From Eutreptiella sp. 'Long Island Sound 2002' (Eukaryota; Euglenozoa; Euglenophyceae; Eutreptiales; Eutreptiaceae): 64,000 nt of DNA. The notes beneath the pieces were generated by a model, which saw only the letters and a list, made by a program, of their open reading frames with translations, did not search any database and was not told the origin of the DNA. This document shows, one piece after another, positions 40,311-53,790 of the stretch. Each line of letters starts with the position of its first letter. The first letter of the stretch is position 1. The DNA is taken from positions 11,715,079 to 11,779,078 of the forward strand of contig OZ038400.1 of the NCBI GenBank assembly GCA_964036045.1, written 5' to 3'. The translations under genes and the position numbers were made by a program.

Positions 40311-43300
40311 AACTCCCTCCTCAGTACCCCTGGGCCAACAACTCTGTTATGGGTACCCCTGGGCCAAGAACTCTGTCATCATTACCCCTGGGCCAAGAAC
40401 TCTGTCTTCAGTACCCCTGGGCCAAGAACTCTGTCATCAGTACCCCAGCGCCAAGAACTCTGTCTTCAGTACCCCTGGGCCAAGAACTCCCTCCTCAGTA
40501 CCCCCGGGCCAAGAACTCTGTTATGGGTACCCCTGGGCCAAGAACTCTGTCATCATTACCCCTGGGCCAAGAACTCTGTCTTCAGTACCCCTGGGCCAAG
40601 AACTCTGTCATCAGTACCCCAGGGCCAAGAACTCTGTCCTCAGTACCCCTGGGCCAAGAACTCTGTCTTCAGTACCCCTGGGCCAAGAACTCTGTCATCA
40701 GTACCCCGGGGCCAAGAACTCTGTCATCGCTACCCCTGGGCCAAGAACTCTGTCTTCAGTACCCCTTGGCCAAGAACTCTGTCATCAGTACCCCTCGGCC
40801 AAGAACTCTGTCATCAGTACCCCTGGGCCAGGAACTCTGTCTCCAGTACCCCTGGGCCAAAAACTCTGTCATCAGTACCCCTGGGCCAAGAACTCTGTCA
40901 TCAGTCCCCCTGGGCCAAGAACTCTGTCTTCAGTACCCCTGGGCCAAGAACTCTGTCATCAGGACCCCTGGGCCAAGAACTCTGTCATCAGTACCCCCGA
41001 GCCGGAAACTCTGTCATCAGGACCCCTGGGCCAAGAACTCTGTCATCAGTACCCCTGGGCCAAGAACTCTGTCATCAGTACCCCTGGACCAAGAACTCTG
41101 TCTTCAGTACCCCTGGGCCAAGAACTCTGTCATCAGTACCCCAGGGCCAAGAACTCTGTCATCAGTACCCCAGGGCGAAGAACTCTGTCATCAGTACCCC
41201 TGGGCCAAGAACTCTGTCTTCAGTACCCCTCGGCCAAGAACTCTGTCATCAGTACCCCAGGGCCAAGAACTCTGTCATCAGTACCCCTGGGCCAACAAAT
41301 CTGTCGTCAGTACCCCTGGGCCAAGAACTCTGTCATCAGTACCCCTGGGCCAAGAACTCTGTCTTCAGTACCCCTGGGCCAAGACCTCTGTCATCGGTAC
41401 CCCTGGGCCAAGAAGTCTGTCATCAGTACCCCTGGGCCAAGAACGCTGTCATCAGTACCCCTGGGCCAAGAACACTGTCATCAGTACCCTAGGGCCAAGA
41501 ACTCTGTCTTCAGTACCCCAGGGCCATGAACTCCGTCATCAGTACACCTGCGCCAAGAACTCTGTCATCAGGACCCCTGGGCCAAGAGCTCTCTCATTGG
41601 TGGCCCTGGGCCAAGAACTCTGTCTTCAGTACCCCTAGGCCAAGAACTCTGTCTTCAGTACCCCTTGGCCAAGAACTCTGTCATCAGGACCCCTGGGCCA
41701 AGAACTCTGTCATCAGTACCCCGGGGCCAAGAACTCTGTCTTCAGTACCCTTGGGCCAAGAACTCTGTCTTCAGTACCCCTGGGCCAAGAACTCTGTCAT
41801 CAGTACCCCTGGGCCAAGAACTCTGTCATCAGTACCCCTGGGCCAAGAACTCTGTCATCAGTACCCCCGGGCCAAGAACTCTGTCATGAGTACCCCTGGG
41901 CCAAGAACTCTGTCATCTGTACTGCTGGGCCAAGAGCTCTGTCATCAGTACGCCTAGGCCAAGATCTCTGTCTTCAGTACCCCTGGGCCAAGAACTCTGT
42001 CTTCAGTACCCCTGGGCCAAGAACTCTGTCATCAGTACCCCTGGGCCAAGAACTCTGTCATCAGTACCCCTGGGCCAAGAACTCTGTCATGAGTACCCCT
42101 GGGCCAAGAACTCTGTCATCCGTACCCCTGGGCCAAGAACTCTGTCATCAGTACCCCTGGGCCAGGAACTCTGTCTTCAGTACCCCTGAGCCAAGAGCTC
42201 TGTCTTCAGAACCCCTGGGCCAAGAACTCTGTCTTCAGTACCCCTGGGCCAAAAACTCTGTCATTAGTACCCCTGGACCAAAACTCTGCCATCAGTACCC
42301 CTGGGCCAAGAACTCTGTCATCAGTACCCCTCGGCCAAGAACTCTGTCATCAGTACCCCTGGGCCAAATACTCTGTCATCAGTACCCCTGGGCCAAGAAC
42401 TCTGTCATCGGTACCCCTCAGCCAAGAACTCTGTCTTCAGTACCCCTTGGCCAAGAACTCTGTCATCAGTACCCCTGGGCCAAGTACTCTGTCATCAGTA
42501 CCCCTGGGCCAAGAACTCTGTCATCAGTACCCCTGGGCCAAGAACTCTGTCTTCAGTACCCCTGGGCAAAGAACTCTGTCATCAGTACCCCTGGGCCAAA
42601 ACTCTGTCATCAGTACCCCTGGGCCAAGAACTCTGTCATCAGTACCCCTCGGCCAAGAACTCTGTCATCAGTACCCCTGGGCCAAATACTCTGTCATCAG
42701 TACCCCTGAGCCAAGAACTCTGTCATCGGTACCCCTGGGCCAAGAACCCTGTCTTCAGTACCCCTTGGCCAAGAACTCTGTCATCAGTACCCCTGGGCCA
42801 AGTACTCTGTCATCAGTACCCCTGGGCCAAGAACTCTGTCTTCAGTACCCCTGGGCCAAGAACTCTGTCATCAGTACCCCTGGGCCAAGAACTCTGTCTT
42901 CAGTACCCCTGGGCAAAGAACTCTGTCATCAGTACCCCTGGGCCAAATACTCTGTCATCAGTACCCCTGGGCCAAGAACTCTGTCATCGGTACCCCTGGG
43001 CCAAGAACTCTGTCTTCAGTACCCCTTGGCCAAGAACTCTGTCATCAGTACCCCTGGGCCAAGTACTCTGTCATCAGTACCCCTGGGCCAAGAACTCTGT
43101 TTTCAGTACTCCTGGGCCACGAACTCTGTCATCAGTACCCCTGGGCCAAGAACTCTGTCATCAGTATCCCTGGGCCAAGAACTCTGTCTTCAGTACCCCT
43201 GGGCCAAGAACTCTGTCATCAGTACCCCTGGGCCAAGAACTCTGTCATCCGTACCCCTGGGCCAAGAACTCTGTCTTCAGTACCCCTGGGCCAAGAACTC

Positions 43301-46300
43301 TGTCATCAGTACCCCTGGGCCAAGAACTCTGTCATCAGTACTCCAGGGCCAAGAACTCTGTCATCAGTACCCCTGGGCCAAATACTCTGTCATCAGTACC
43401 CCTGGGCCAAGAACTCTGTCATCGGTACCCCCGGGCCAAGAACTCTGTCTTCAGTACCCCTTGGCCAAGAACTCTGTCATCAGTACCCCTGGGCCAAGTA
43501 CTCTGTCATCAGTACCCCTGGGCCAAGAACTCTGTCTTCAGTACCCCTGGGCCACGAACTCTGTCATCAGTACCCCTGGGCCAAGAACTCTATCAGCAGT
43601 ATCCCTGCGCCAAGAACTCTGTCTTCAGTACGCCTGCGCCAAGAACTCTGTCATCCGTACCCCTGGGCCATGAACTCTGTCATCGGTACCCCTGGGCCAA
43701 GAACTCTGTCATCAGTACCCCTGGGCCAAGAACTTTGTCATCAGTACCCCTGGGCCAAGAACTCTGTCATCAGTACTCCAGGGCCAAGAACTCTGTCATC
43801 AGTACCCCTGGGCCAACAACTCTGTCATCAGTACCCCTGGGCCAAGAACTATGTCTTCAGTACCCCTGGGCCAAGAAAACTGTCATCAGTACCCCCGGGC
43901 CAAGAACTCTGTCATCAGTACCCCTGGGCTCAGTACTCTGTCATCAGTACCCCTGGGCCAAGAACTCTGTCTTCAGTACCCCTGGGCCTAGAATTCAGTC
44001 ATCAGTACCCGAGGGACAAGGACACTGTTATCAGTACCCCTGGGGCACGAACTCTGTCATCAGTACCCCTGGGCCAAGAACTCTGTCTTCAGTCTTTTAT
44101 GGGCGAAGAACTCTGTCATCAGTACCCCTGGGGCAGAAACTCTGTCATCAGTACCCCTGGGCCAAGAGCTCTATCTTCACTACCCCTGGGCCAAGAGCTC
44201 TGTCTTCAGTACCCGTGGGCCAAGAACTCTGTCATCAGTACCCCTGGGCCAAGAACTCTGTCATCCGTACCCCTGGGCCAAGAACTCTGTCATCGGTACC
44301 CCTGGGCCAAGAACTCTGTCTTCAGTACCCCTGGGCCAAGAACTCTGTCATCAGTACCCCTGGGCCAAGTACTCTGTCATCAGTACCCCTGGGCCAAGAA
44401 CTCTGTCTTCAGTACCCCTGGCCCAAGTACTCTGTCATCAGTACCCCTGGGCCAAGAACTCTGTCTTCAGTATTCCTGGACCAAGAACTCTGTCATCAGT
44501 ACCCCTGGGCCAAGAACTCTGTCATCAGTACCCCTGGGCCAAGAACACTGTACTCAGTACCCCTGGGCCAAGAGCTCTGTCTTCAGTACGCCTGGGCCAA
44601 GAGCTCTGTCATCAGTACCCCTGGGCCAAGAACTCTGTCATCCGTACCCCTGGGCCAAGAACTCTGTCATCAGTACCCCAGGGCCAAGAACTCTGTCATC
44701 AGTACCCCTGGGCCAACAACTCTGTCATCAGTACCCCTGGGCCAAGAACTCTGTCATCAGTATCTCTGGGCCAAGAACTCTGTCATCAGTACCCCTGGGC
44801 CAAGTACTCTGTCATCAGTACCCCTGGGCCAAGAACTCTGTCTTCAGTACCCCTGGGCCAAGAACTCTGTCTTCAGTACCCCTGGACCAAGAACTCTGTC
44901 ATTAGTACCCCTGGGCCAAGAACTCTGTCATCAGTACCCCTTGGCCAAGAACTCTGTCTTCAGTACCCCTGGGTCAGGAACTCTGTCATCAGTACCCCTG
45001 GGCCAAGAACTCTGTCATCAGGACCCCTGGCCGAAGAACTCTGCCATCAGTACCCCTGGGCCGAGAACTCTGTCATCAGGACCCCTGGGCCAAGAACTCT
45101 GTCTTCAGTACCCCTGGGCCGAGAACTCTGTCTTCAGAACCCCTGGGCCAAGAACTCTGTCTTCAGTACCCCTGGGCCAAGAACTCTGTCATCAGTACCC
45201 CTGGGCCAGGAACTCTGTCTTCAGTACCCCTGGGCCAAGAACTCTGTCTTCAGTACCCCTGGGCCAGGAAATCTGTCATGAGTACCCCTGGGCCAAGAAC
45301 TCTGTCATCAGTACCCCTGGGCCAAGAACTCTGTCATCAGTACCCTTGGGCCGAGAACTCTGTCATCAGGACCCCTGGGCCAAGAACTCTGTCACCAGTA
45401 CCCCTGGGCCAGGAACTGTGTCATCAGTACCCCTGGGCCAAGAACTCTGTCATCAGTACCCCTGGGCCAAGAACTCTGTCATCAGTACCCCTGGGCCAAG
45501 AACTCTGTCATCAGTACCCCTGGGCCAGGAACTCTGTCATCAGTACCCCTGGGCCAAGAACTCTGTCTTCAGTACCTCAGGGCCAAGAACTCTGTCATCA
45601 GTACCCCTGGGCCAAGAACCCTGTCATCAGTACCCCTGGGCCAAGAACTCTGTCATCAGTAACCCTGGGCCAAGAACTCTGTCATCAGTACCCCAGGGCC
45701 AAGAACTCTGTCTTCAGTACCTCAGGGCCAAGAACTCTGTCATCAGTACCCCTGGGCCAAGAACTCTGTCATCAGTACCCCTGGGCCAAGAACTCTGTCA
45801 TCAGTACCCCTGGGCCAAGAACTCTGTCATCAGTACCCCTGGGCCAAGAACTCTGTCATCAGTACCCCAGGGCTAAGAACTCGGTCTTCAGTACCCCTGG
45901 GCCAAGAACTCTGTCATCAGTACCCCTGGGCCAAGAGCTCTGTCATCAGTAGCCCTGTCCCAAGAACTCTGTCTTCAGTACCCCTGGGCCAGGAGCTCTG
46001 TCTCCAGTACCCCTGGGCCAAGAACACTGTCATCAGTACCCCTGGGCCAAGAACTCTGTCTTCAGTATTCCTGGGCCAAGAACTCTGTCATCAGTACCCC
46101 TGGGCCAAGAACTCTGTCCTCAGTACCCCTGGGTCAAGAGCTCTGTCTTCAGTACCCCTGGGCCAAGAACTCTGTCATCAGTACCCCAGGGCCAAGAGCT
46201 CTGTCTTCAGTACCCCTGGGCCAAGAAATCTGTCATCAGTACCCCAGGGCCAAGAACTCTGTCATCAATACCCCTGGGCCAACAACTCTGTCATCAATAA

Positions 46301-46569
46301 CCCTGGGCCAAGAACTCTGTCATCAGTACCCCTGGGTCAAGACCTCTGTCATCAGTACCCCTGGGCCAAGTACTCTGTCATCAGTACCCCTGGGCCAAGA
46401 ACTCTGTCTTGAGTACCCCTGGGCCAAGAACTCTGTTTTCAGTACCCCTGGGCCAAGAACTCTGTCATCAGTACCCCTGGGCCAAGAACTCTGTCATCAG
46501 TACCCCTGGGCCAAGAACTCTGTCTTCAGTACCCCTGGGTCAAGAGCTCTGTCTTCAGTACCCCTGGGC

Positions 46570-49500
46570 CAAGAACTCTCTCATCAGGACCCTTGGGCCA
46601 AGAACTCTGTCATCATTACCCCTGGGCCGAGAACTCTGTCAGCAGTACCCCTGAGCCAAGAACGCTGTCATCAGTACCCCTGGGCGAAGAACTCTGTCTT
46701 CGGTACCCCTGGGCCAAGAACTCTGTCATCAGTACCCCTGGGCCAAGAACTCTGTCATCAGTACCCCTGGGCCAAAAACTCTGTCATCAGTACGCCTGGG
46801 CCAAGAACTCTGTCTTCAGTACCCCTGGGCCAAGAACTCTGTCATCAGTACCTCTGGGCCAAGAGCTCTGTCATCAGTACCCCTTGGCCAAGAACTCTGT
46901 CTTCAGTACCCCTGGGTCAAGAGCTCTGTCTTCAGTACCCCTGGGCCAAGAACTCTCTCATCAGGACCCTTGGGCCAAGAACTCTGTCATCATTACCCTT
47001 GGGCCGAGAACTCTGTCAGCAGTACCCCTGAGCCAAGAACGCTGTCATCAGTACCCCTGGGCGAAGAACTCTGTCTTCGGTACCCCTGGGCCAAGAACTC
47101 TGTCATCAGTACCCCTGGGCCAAGAACTCTGTCATCAGTACCCCTGGGCCAAAAACTCTGTCATCAGTACGCCTGGGCCAAGAACTCTGTCTTCAGTACC
47201 CCTGGGCCAAGAACTCTGTCATCAGTACCTCTGGGCCAAGAACTCTGTCATCAGTATTCCTGGGCCAAGAACTCTGTCATCAGTACCCCTGGGCTAAGAA
47301 CTCTGTCATCAGTACCCCTGGGCCAGGAACCCTGTCATCAGTACCCCAGGGCCAAGAACTCTGTCTTCAGTACCCTTGGGCCAGGAACTCTGTATTCAGT
47401 ACCCCTGGGCCAAGAACTCTGTCATCAGTACCACTGGGCCAGGAACTCTGTCTCCAGTACCCCTGGGCCAAGAACACTGTCATCAGTACCCCTGGGCCAG
47501 GAACTCTGTCTTCAGTATTCCTGGGCCAAGAACTCTGTCATCAGTACCCCTGGGCCAAGAACTCTGTCTTCAGTACCCCTGGGTCAAGAGCTCTGTCTTC
47601 AGTACCCCTGGGCCAAGAACTCTGTCATCGGTACCCCTGGGCCAAGAACTCTGTCTTCAGTAATCCTGGGCCAAGAACTCTGTCATCAGTACCCCAGGGC
47701 CAAGAACTCTGTCATCAATACCCCTGGGCCAACAACTCTGTCATCAATAACCCTGGGCCAAGAACTCTGTCATCAGTACCCCTGGGCCAAGAACTCTGTC
47801 ATCAGTACCCCTGGGCCAAGTACTCTTTCATCAGTACCCCTGGGTAGAGAACTCTGTCTTAAGTCCCCCTGGGCCAAGAACTCTGTTTTCAGTACCCCTG
47901 GGCCACGAACTCTCTCATCAGTACCCCTGGGCCAAGAACTCTGTCTTCAGTACCCCTGGGCCAAGAACTCTGTCATCAGGACCCCTGGGCCAGGAACTCT
48001 GTCATCAGTACCCCTGGGCCAACAACTCTGTCATCAGTACCCCTGGGCCAAGAACTCTGTATTCAGTACCCCTGGGCCAAGAACTCTGTCTTCAGTGGCC
48101 CTGGGCCAAGAACTCTGTATTCAGTACCCCTGGGCCAAGAACTCTGTATTCAGTACCCCTGGGCCAAGAACTCTGTCTTCAGTGGCCCTGGGCCAAGAAT
48201 TCTGTCATCGGTACCCCTGGGTCAAGAACTCTGTCATCAGTACCCCTGGGCCAAGAACTCTGTCATCAGTACCCCTGGACCAAGAACTCTGTCTTCAGTA
48301 CCCCTGGGCCAAGAACTCTGACATCAGTACCCCTGGGCCAAGAACTCTGTCTTCAGTACCCCATGGCCAAGAGCTCTGTCATCAGTACCCCTGGGCCAAG
48401 AACTCTGTCATCAGTACCCCTGGGCCAAAAACTCTGTCATCAGTACGCCTGGGCCAAGAACTCTGTCTTCAGTACCCCTGGGCCAAGAACTCTGTCATCA
48501 GTACCTCTGGACCAAGAACTCTGTCATCAGTATTCCTGGGCCAAGAACTCTGTCATCAGTACCCCTGGGCTAAGAACTCTGTCATCAGTACCCCTGGGCC
48601 AGGAACCCTGTCATCAGTACCCCAGGGCCAAGAACTCTGTCTTCAGTACCCTTGGGCCAGGAACTCTGTATTCAGTACCCCTGGGCCAAGAACTCTGTCA
48701 TCAGTACCACTGGGCCAGGAACTCTGTCTCCAGTACCCCTGGGCCAAGAACACTGTCATCAGTACCCCTGGGCCAGGAACTCTGTCTTCAGTATTCCTGG
48801 GCCAAGAACTCTGTCATCAGTACCCCTGGGCCAAGAACTCTGTCTTCAGTACCCCTGGGTCAAGAGCTCTGTCTTCAGTACCCCTGGGCCAAGAACTCTG
48901 TCATCGGTACCCCTGGGCCAAGAACTCTGTCTTCAGTAATCCTGGGCCAAGAACTCTGTCATCAGTACCCCAGGGCCAAGAACTCTGTCATCAATACCCC
49001 TGGGCCAACAACTCTGTCATCAATAACCCTGGGCCAAGAACTCTGTCATCAGTACCCCTGGGCCAAGAACTCTGTCATCAGTACCCCTGGGCCAAGTACT
49101 CTTTCATCAGTACCCCTGGGTAGAGAACTCTGTCTTAAGTCCCCCTGGGCCAAGAACTCTGTTTTCAGTACCCCTGGGCCACGAACTCTCTCATCAGTAC
49201 CCCTGGGCCAAGAACTCTGTCTTCAGTACCCCTGGGCCAAGAACTCTGTCATCAGGACCCCTGGGCCAGGAACTCTGTCATCAGTACCCCTGGGCCAACA
49301 ACTCTGTCATCAGTACCCCTGGGCCAAGAACTCTGTATTCAGTACCCCTGGGCCAAGAACTCTGTCTTCAGTGGCCCTGGGCCAAGAACTCTGTATTCAG
49401 TACCCCTGGGCCAAGAACTCTGTATTCAGTACCCCTGGGCCAAGAACTCTGTCTTCAGTGGCCCTGGGCCAAGAATTCTGTCATCGGTACCCCTGGGTCA

Positions 49501-51000
49501 AGAACTCTGTCATCAGTACCCCTGGGCCAAGAACTCTGTCATCAGTACCCCTGGGCCAAGAACTCTGTCTTCAGTACCCCTGGGCCAAGAACTCTGACAT
49601 CAGTACCCCTGGGCCAAGAACTCTGTCTTCAGTACCCCATGGCCAAGAGCTCTGTCTTCAGTACCCCTGGGCCAAGAACTCTGTCTTCAGTACCCCTGGG
49701 CCAAGAACTCTGTCATCAGTACCCCTGGGCCAAGAACTCTGTCTTCAGTACCCTTTGGCCAGGAACTCTGTATTCAGTACCCCTGGGCCAGGAACTCTGT
49801 CATCAGTACCCCTGGGCCAGGAACTCTGTCTCCAGTACCCCTGGGCCAAGAACACTGTCATCAGTACCCCTGGGCCAGGAACTCTGTCTTCAGTATTCCT
49901 GGGCCAAGAACTCTGTCATCAGTACCCCTGGGCCAAGAACTCTGTCTTCAGTACCCCTGGGCCAAGAGCTCTGTCTTCAGTACCCCTGGGCCAAGAACTC
50001 TGTCATCAGTACCCCTGGGCCAAGAACTCTGTCTTCAGTACCCCTGGGCCAAGAACTCTGTCATCAGTACCCCAGGGCCAAGAACTCTGTCATCAATACC
50101 CCTGGGCCAACAACTCTGTCATCAATAACCCTGGGCCAAGAACTCTGTCATCAGTACTTCTGGGCCAAGAGCTCTGTCATCAGTACCCCTGGGCCAAGTA
50201 CTCTGTCATCAGTACCCCTGGGCCAAGAACTCTGTCTTAAGTCCCCCTGGGCCAAGAACTCTGTTTTCAGTACCCCTGGGCCACGAACTCTCTCATCAGT
50301 ACCCCTGGGCCAAGAACTCTGTCTTCAGTACCCCTGGGCCAAGAACTCTGTCATCAGGACCCCTGGGCCAGGAACTCTGTCATCAGTACCCCTGGGCCAA
50401 CAACGCTGTCATCAGTACCCCTGGGCCAAGAACTCTGTATTCAGTACCCCTGGGCCAAGAACTCTGTCTTCAGTGGCCCTGGGCCAAGAACTCTGTCATC
50501 AGTCCCCTGGGCCAAGAACTCTGTCATCAGTGGCCCTGGGCCAAGAACTCTGTCATCAGTACCCCTGGGCCAAGAACTCTGTCTTCAGTACCCCTGGGCC
50601 AAGAACTCTGACATCAGTACCCCTGGGCCAAGAACTCTGTCTTCAGTACCCCCTGGCCAAGAGCTCTGTCTTCAGTACCCCTGGGCCAAGAACTCTGTCA
50701 TCAGTACCCCTGGGCCAAGAACTCTGTCATCAGTACCCCTGGGCCAAGAACTCTGTCATCAGTACCCCTGAGCCAAGAACTCTGTCATCAGTACCCCTGG
50801 CCAAAGAACTCTGTCTTCAGTACCCCTGGGCCAAGAGCTCTGTCTTCAGTACCCCTGGGCCAAGAACTCTGTCATCAGTACCCCTGGGCCAGGAACTCTG
50901 TCATCAGTAGCCCTGGGCCAAGAACTCTGTCTTCAGTACCCCTGGGCCAAGAACTCTGTCATCAGTACCCCTGGGCCAGGAACTCTGTGATCAGTACCCC
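46570..51000. repeat. Higher-order block with 377- and 1,276-bp spacings
   Basis: The marker TCAGCAGTACCCCTGAGCC occurs near 46,637 and 47,014 (377 bp, 13 monomers). The monomer with GAACTCTGTATTCAGTACC occurs at 47,388 and 48,664, and the CCCCATGGCCAAGAGC monomer at 48,361 and 49,637. Both offsets are 1,276 bp (44 monomers). This is the same spacing seen about 30 kb to the left. Three successive copies of the 1,276-bp unit can be followed, the third more diverged. Confidence 0.85.
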
Positions 51001-51939
51001 TGGGCCAAGAATTCTGTCATCAGTACCCCTGGGCCAAGAACTCTCTCATCAGTACCCCTGGGCCAAGAACTCTGTCATCAGTACCCCTGGGCCAAGAACT
51101 CTGTCATCAGTACCCCTGGGCCACGAGCTCTGTCTTCAGTACCCCTGGGCCAAGAACTCAGTCATCAGTACCCCTGGGCCAAGTACTCTGTTTTCAGTAC
51201 CCCTGGGCCAAGAACTCTGTCTCCAGTACCCCTGGGCCAAGAACTCTGTCTTCACCACCCCTGGGCCAAGAACTCTGTCTTCAGTACCCCTTGGGCCAAG
51301 AACTCTGTCATCAGTACCCATGGGCCAAGAACTCTGTCATCAGTACCCCTGGGCCAAGAACTCTGTCATCAGTACCCCTGGGCCAAGAACTCTGTAATCA
51401 GTACCCCCGGGCCAAGAACTCTGTCTTCAGTACCCCTGGGCCAAGTAATCTGTCATCAGTACCCCTGGGCCAAGAGCTCTGTCTCCAGTACCCCTGGGCC
51501 AAGTACTCTGTCATCAGTACCCCTGGGCCAAGAACTCTGTCATCAGTACCCCTGGGCCAAGAACTCTGTCTTCAGTACCCCTGGGCCAAGAACTCTGTCA
51601 TCAGTACCCCTGGGCCAAGAACTCTGTCATCAGTACCCCTGGGCCAAGAACTCTGTGATCAGTACCCCCGGGCCAAGAACTCCGTCTTCAGTACCCCTGG
51701 GCCAAGAACTCTGTCTTCAGTACCCCTGGGCCAAGAACTCTGTCATCAGTACCCCTGGGCCAAGAACTCTGTCATCAGTACCCCTGGGCCAAGAACTCTG
51801 TCATCAGTACCCCCGGGCCAAGAACTCTGTCTTCAGTACCCCTGGGCCAAGAGCTCTGTCTTCAGTACCCCTGGGCCAAGAACTCTGTCTTCAGTACCCC
51901 TGGGCCAAGAACTCTGTCATCAGTACCCCTGGGCCAAGA

Positions 51940-53790
51940 ACTCTGTCATCAGAACCCCTCGGCCAAGAACTTTGTCATCAGTACCCCTGGGCCAAGAACT
52001 CTGTCATCAGTACCCCTGGGCCAAGAAATCTGTCTTCAGTACCCCTGGGCCAAGAACTCTGTCATCAGTACCCCTGGGCCAAGAACTCTGTCATCAGTAC
52101 CCCTGGGCCAAGAACTCTGTCATCAGTACCCCCGGGTCAAGAACTCTGTCTTCAGTACCCCTGGGCCAAGAGCTCTGTCTTCAGTACCCCTGGGCCAAGA
52201 ACTCTGTCTTCAGTACCCCTGGGCCAAGAACTCTGTCATCAGTACCCCTGGGCCAAGAACTCTGTCATCAGAACCCCTCGGCCAAGAACTTTGTCATCAG
52301 TACCCCTGGGCCAAGAACTCTGTCATCAGTACCCCTGGGCCAAGAAATCTGTCTTCAGTACCCCTGGGCCAAGAGATCTGTCCTCAGTACCCCTGGGCGG
52401 AGAACTCTGTCTTCACTACCCCTGGGCCAAGAACTCTGTCATCAGTACCCCTTGGCCAAGAACTCTGTCATCAGTACCCCTGGGCCAGTTACTCTGTCAT
52501 CAGTACCCCTGGGCCAAAAGCTCTGTCTTCAGTACCCCTGGGGCAAGAACTCTGTCATCAGTACCCCTAGGCGAAGAACTCTGTGATCAGTACCCCTGGG
52601 CCAAGAACTCTGTCATCAGTACCCCTGGGCCAAGAACTCTCTCATGAGTACCCCTGGGCCAAGAACTCTGTCTTCAGTAGCCCCTGGCCAAGAACTCTGT
52701 CTTCAGTACCCCTGGGCCAAGAACTCTGTCATCAGTACCCCTGGGCCAAGAAGTCTGTCTTCAGTACCCCTGGGCCAAGAGCTCTGTCTTCAGTACCCCT
52801 GGGCCAAGAACTCTGTCTTCAGTACCCCTGGGCCAAGAACTCTGTCTTCAGTACCCCTATGCCAAGAACTCTGTCATCAGTACCCCTGGGCCAAGTACTC
52901 TGTCATCAGTACCCCTGGGCCAAGAACTCCCTCATCAGTACCCCTGGGCCAAGAGCTCTGTCTTCAGTACCCCTGGGCCAAGGAATCTGTCATCAGTACC
53001 CCTGGGCCAAGAAATCGCTCTTCAGTACCCCTGGGCCAAGAGCTCTGTCCTCAGTACCCCTGGGCGGAGAACTCTGTCTTCACTACCCCTGGGCCAAGAA
53101 CTCTGTCATCAGTACCCCTTGGCCAAGAACTCTGTCATCAGTACCCCTGGGCCAGTTACTCTGTCATCAGTACCCCTGGGCCAAAAGCTCTGTCTTCAGT
53201 ACCCCTGGGGCAAGAACTCTGTCATCAGTACCCCTGGGCGAAGAACTCTGTGATCAGTACCCCTGGGCCAAGAACTCTGTCATCAGTACCCCTGGGCCAA
53301 GAACTCTCTCATGAGTACCCCTGGGCCAAGAACTCTGTCTTCAGTAGCCCCTGGCCAAGAACTCTGTCTTCAGTACCCCTGGGCCAAGAACTCTGTCATC
53401 AGTACCCCTGGGCCAAGAAGTCTGTCTTCAGTACCCCTGGGCCAAGAGCTCTGTCTTCAGTACCCCTGGGCCAAGAACTCTGTCTTCAGTACCCCTGGGC
53501 CAAGAACTCTGTCTTCAGTACCCCTATGCCAAGGACTCTGTCATCAGTACCCCTGGGCCAAGTACTCTGTCATCAGTACCCCTGGGCCAAGAACTCCCTC
53601 ATCAGTACCCCTGGGCCAAGAGCTCTGTCTTCAGTACCCCTGGGCCAAGAAATCTGTCCTCAGTACCCCTGGGCCAAGAACTCTGTCTTCAGTACCCCTG
53701 GGCCAAGAACTCTGTCATCAGTACCCCTGGGCCAAGAACTCTGTCATCAGTCCCCCGGGGCCCAGAACTCTGTCTTCAGTACCCCTAGGC
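51940..53790. repeat. Terminal segmental duplications in array at 319 and 667 bp
   Basis: Next to the right edge of the array, AGAACCCCTCGGCCAAG occurs at 51,951 and 52,270 (319 bp, 11 monomers). The GGGCGGAGAAC monomer near 52,395 recurs near 53,062, and the TCATGAGTACCCC monomer at 52,644 recurs at 53,311. Both are 667 bp, 23 monomers. The copies are nearly identical, so the edge of the array has been active recently. Confidence 0.85.
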
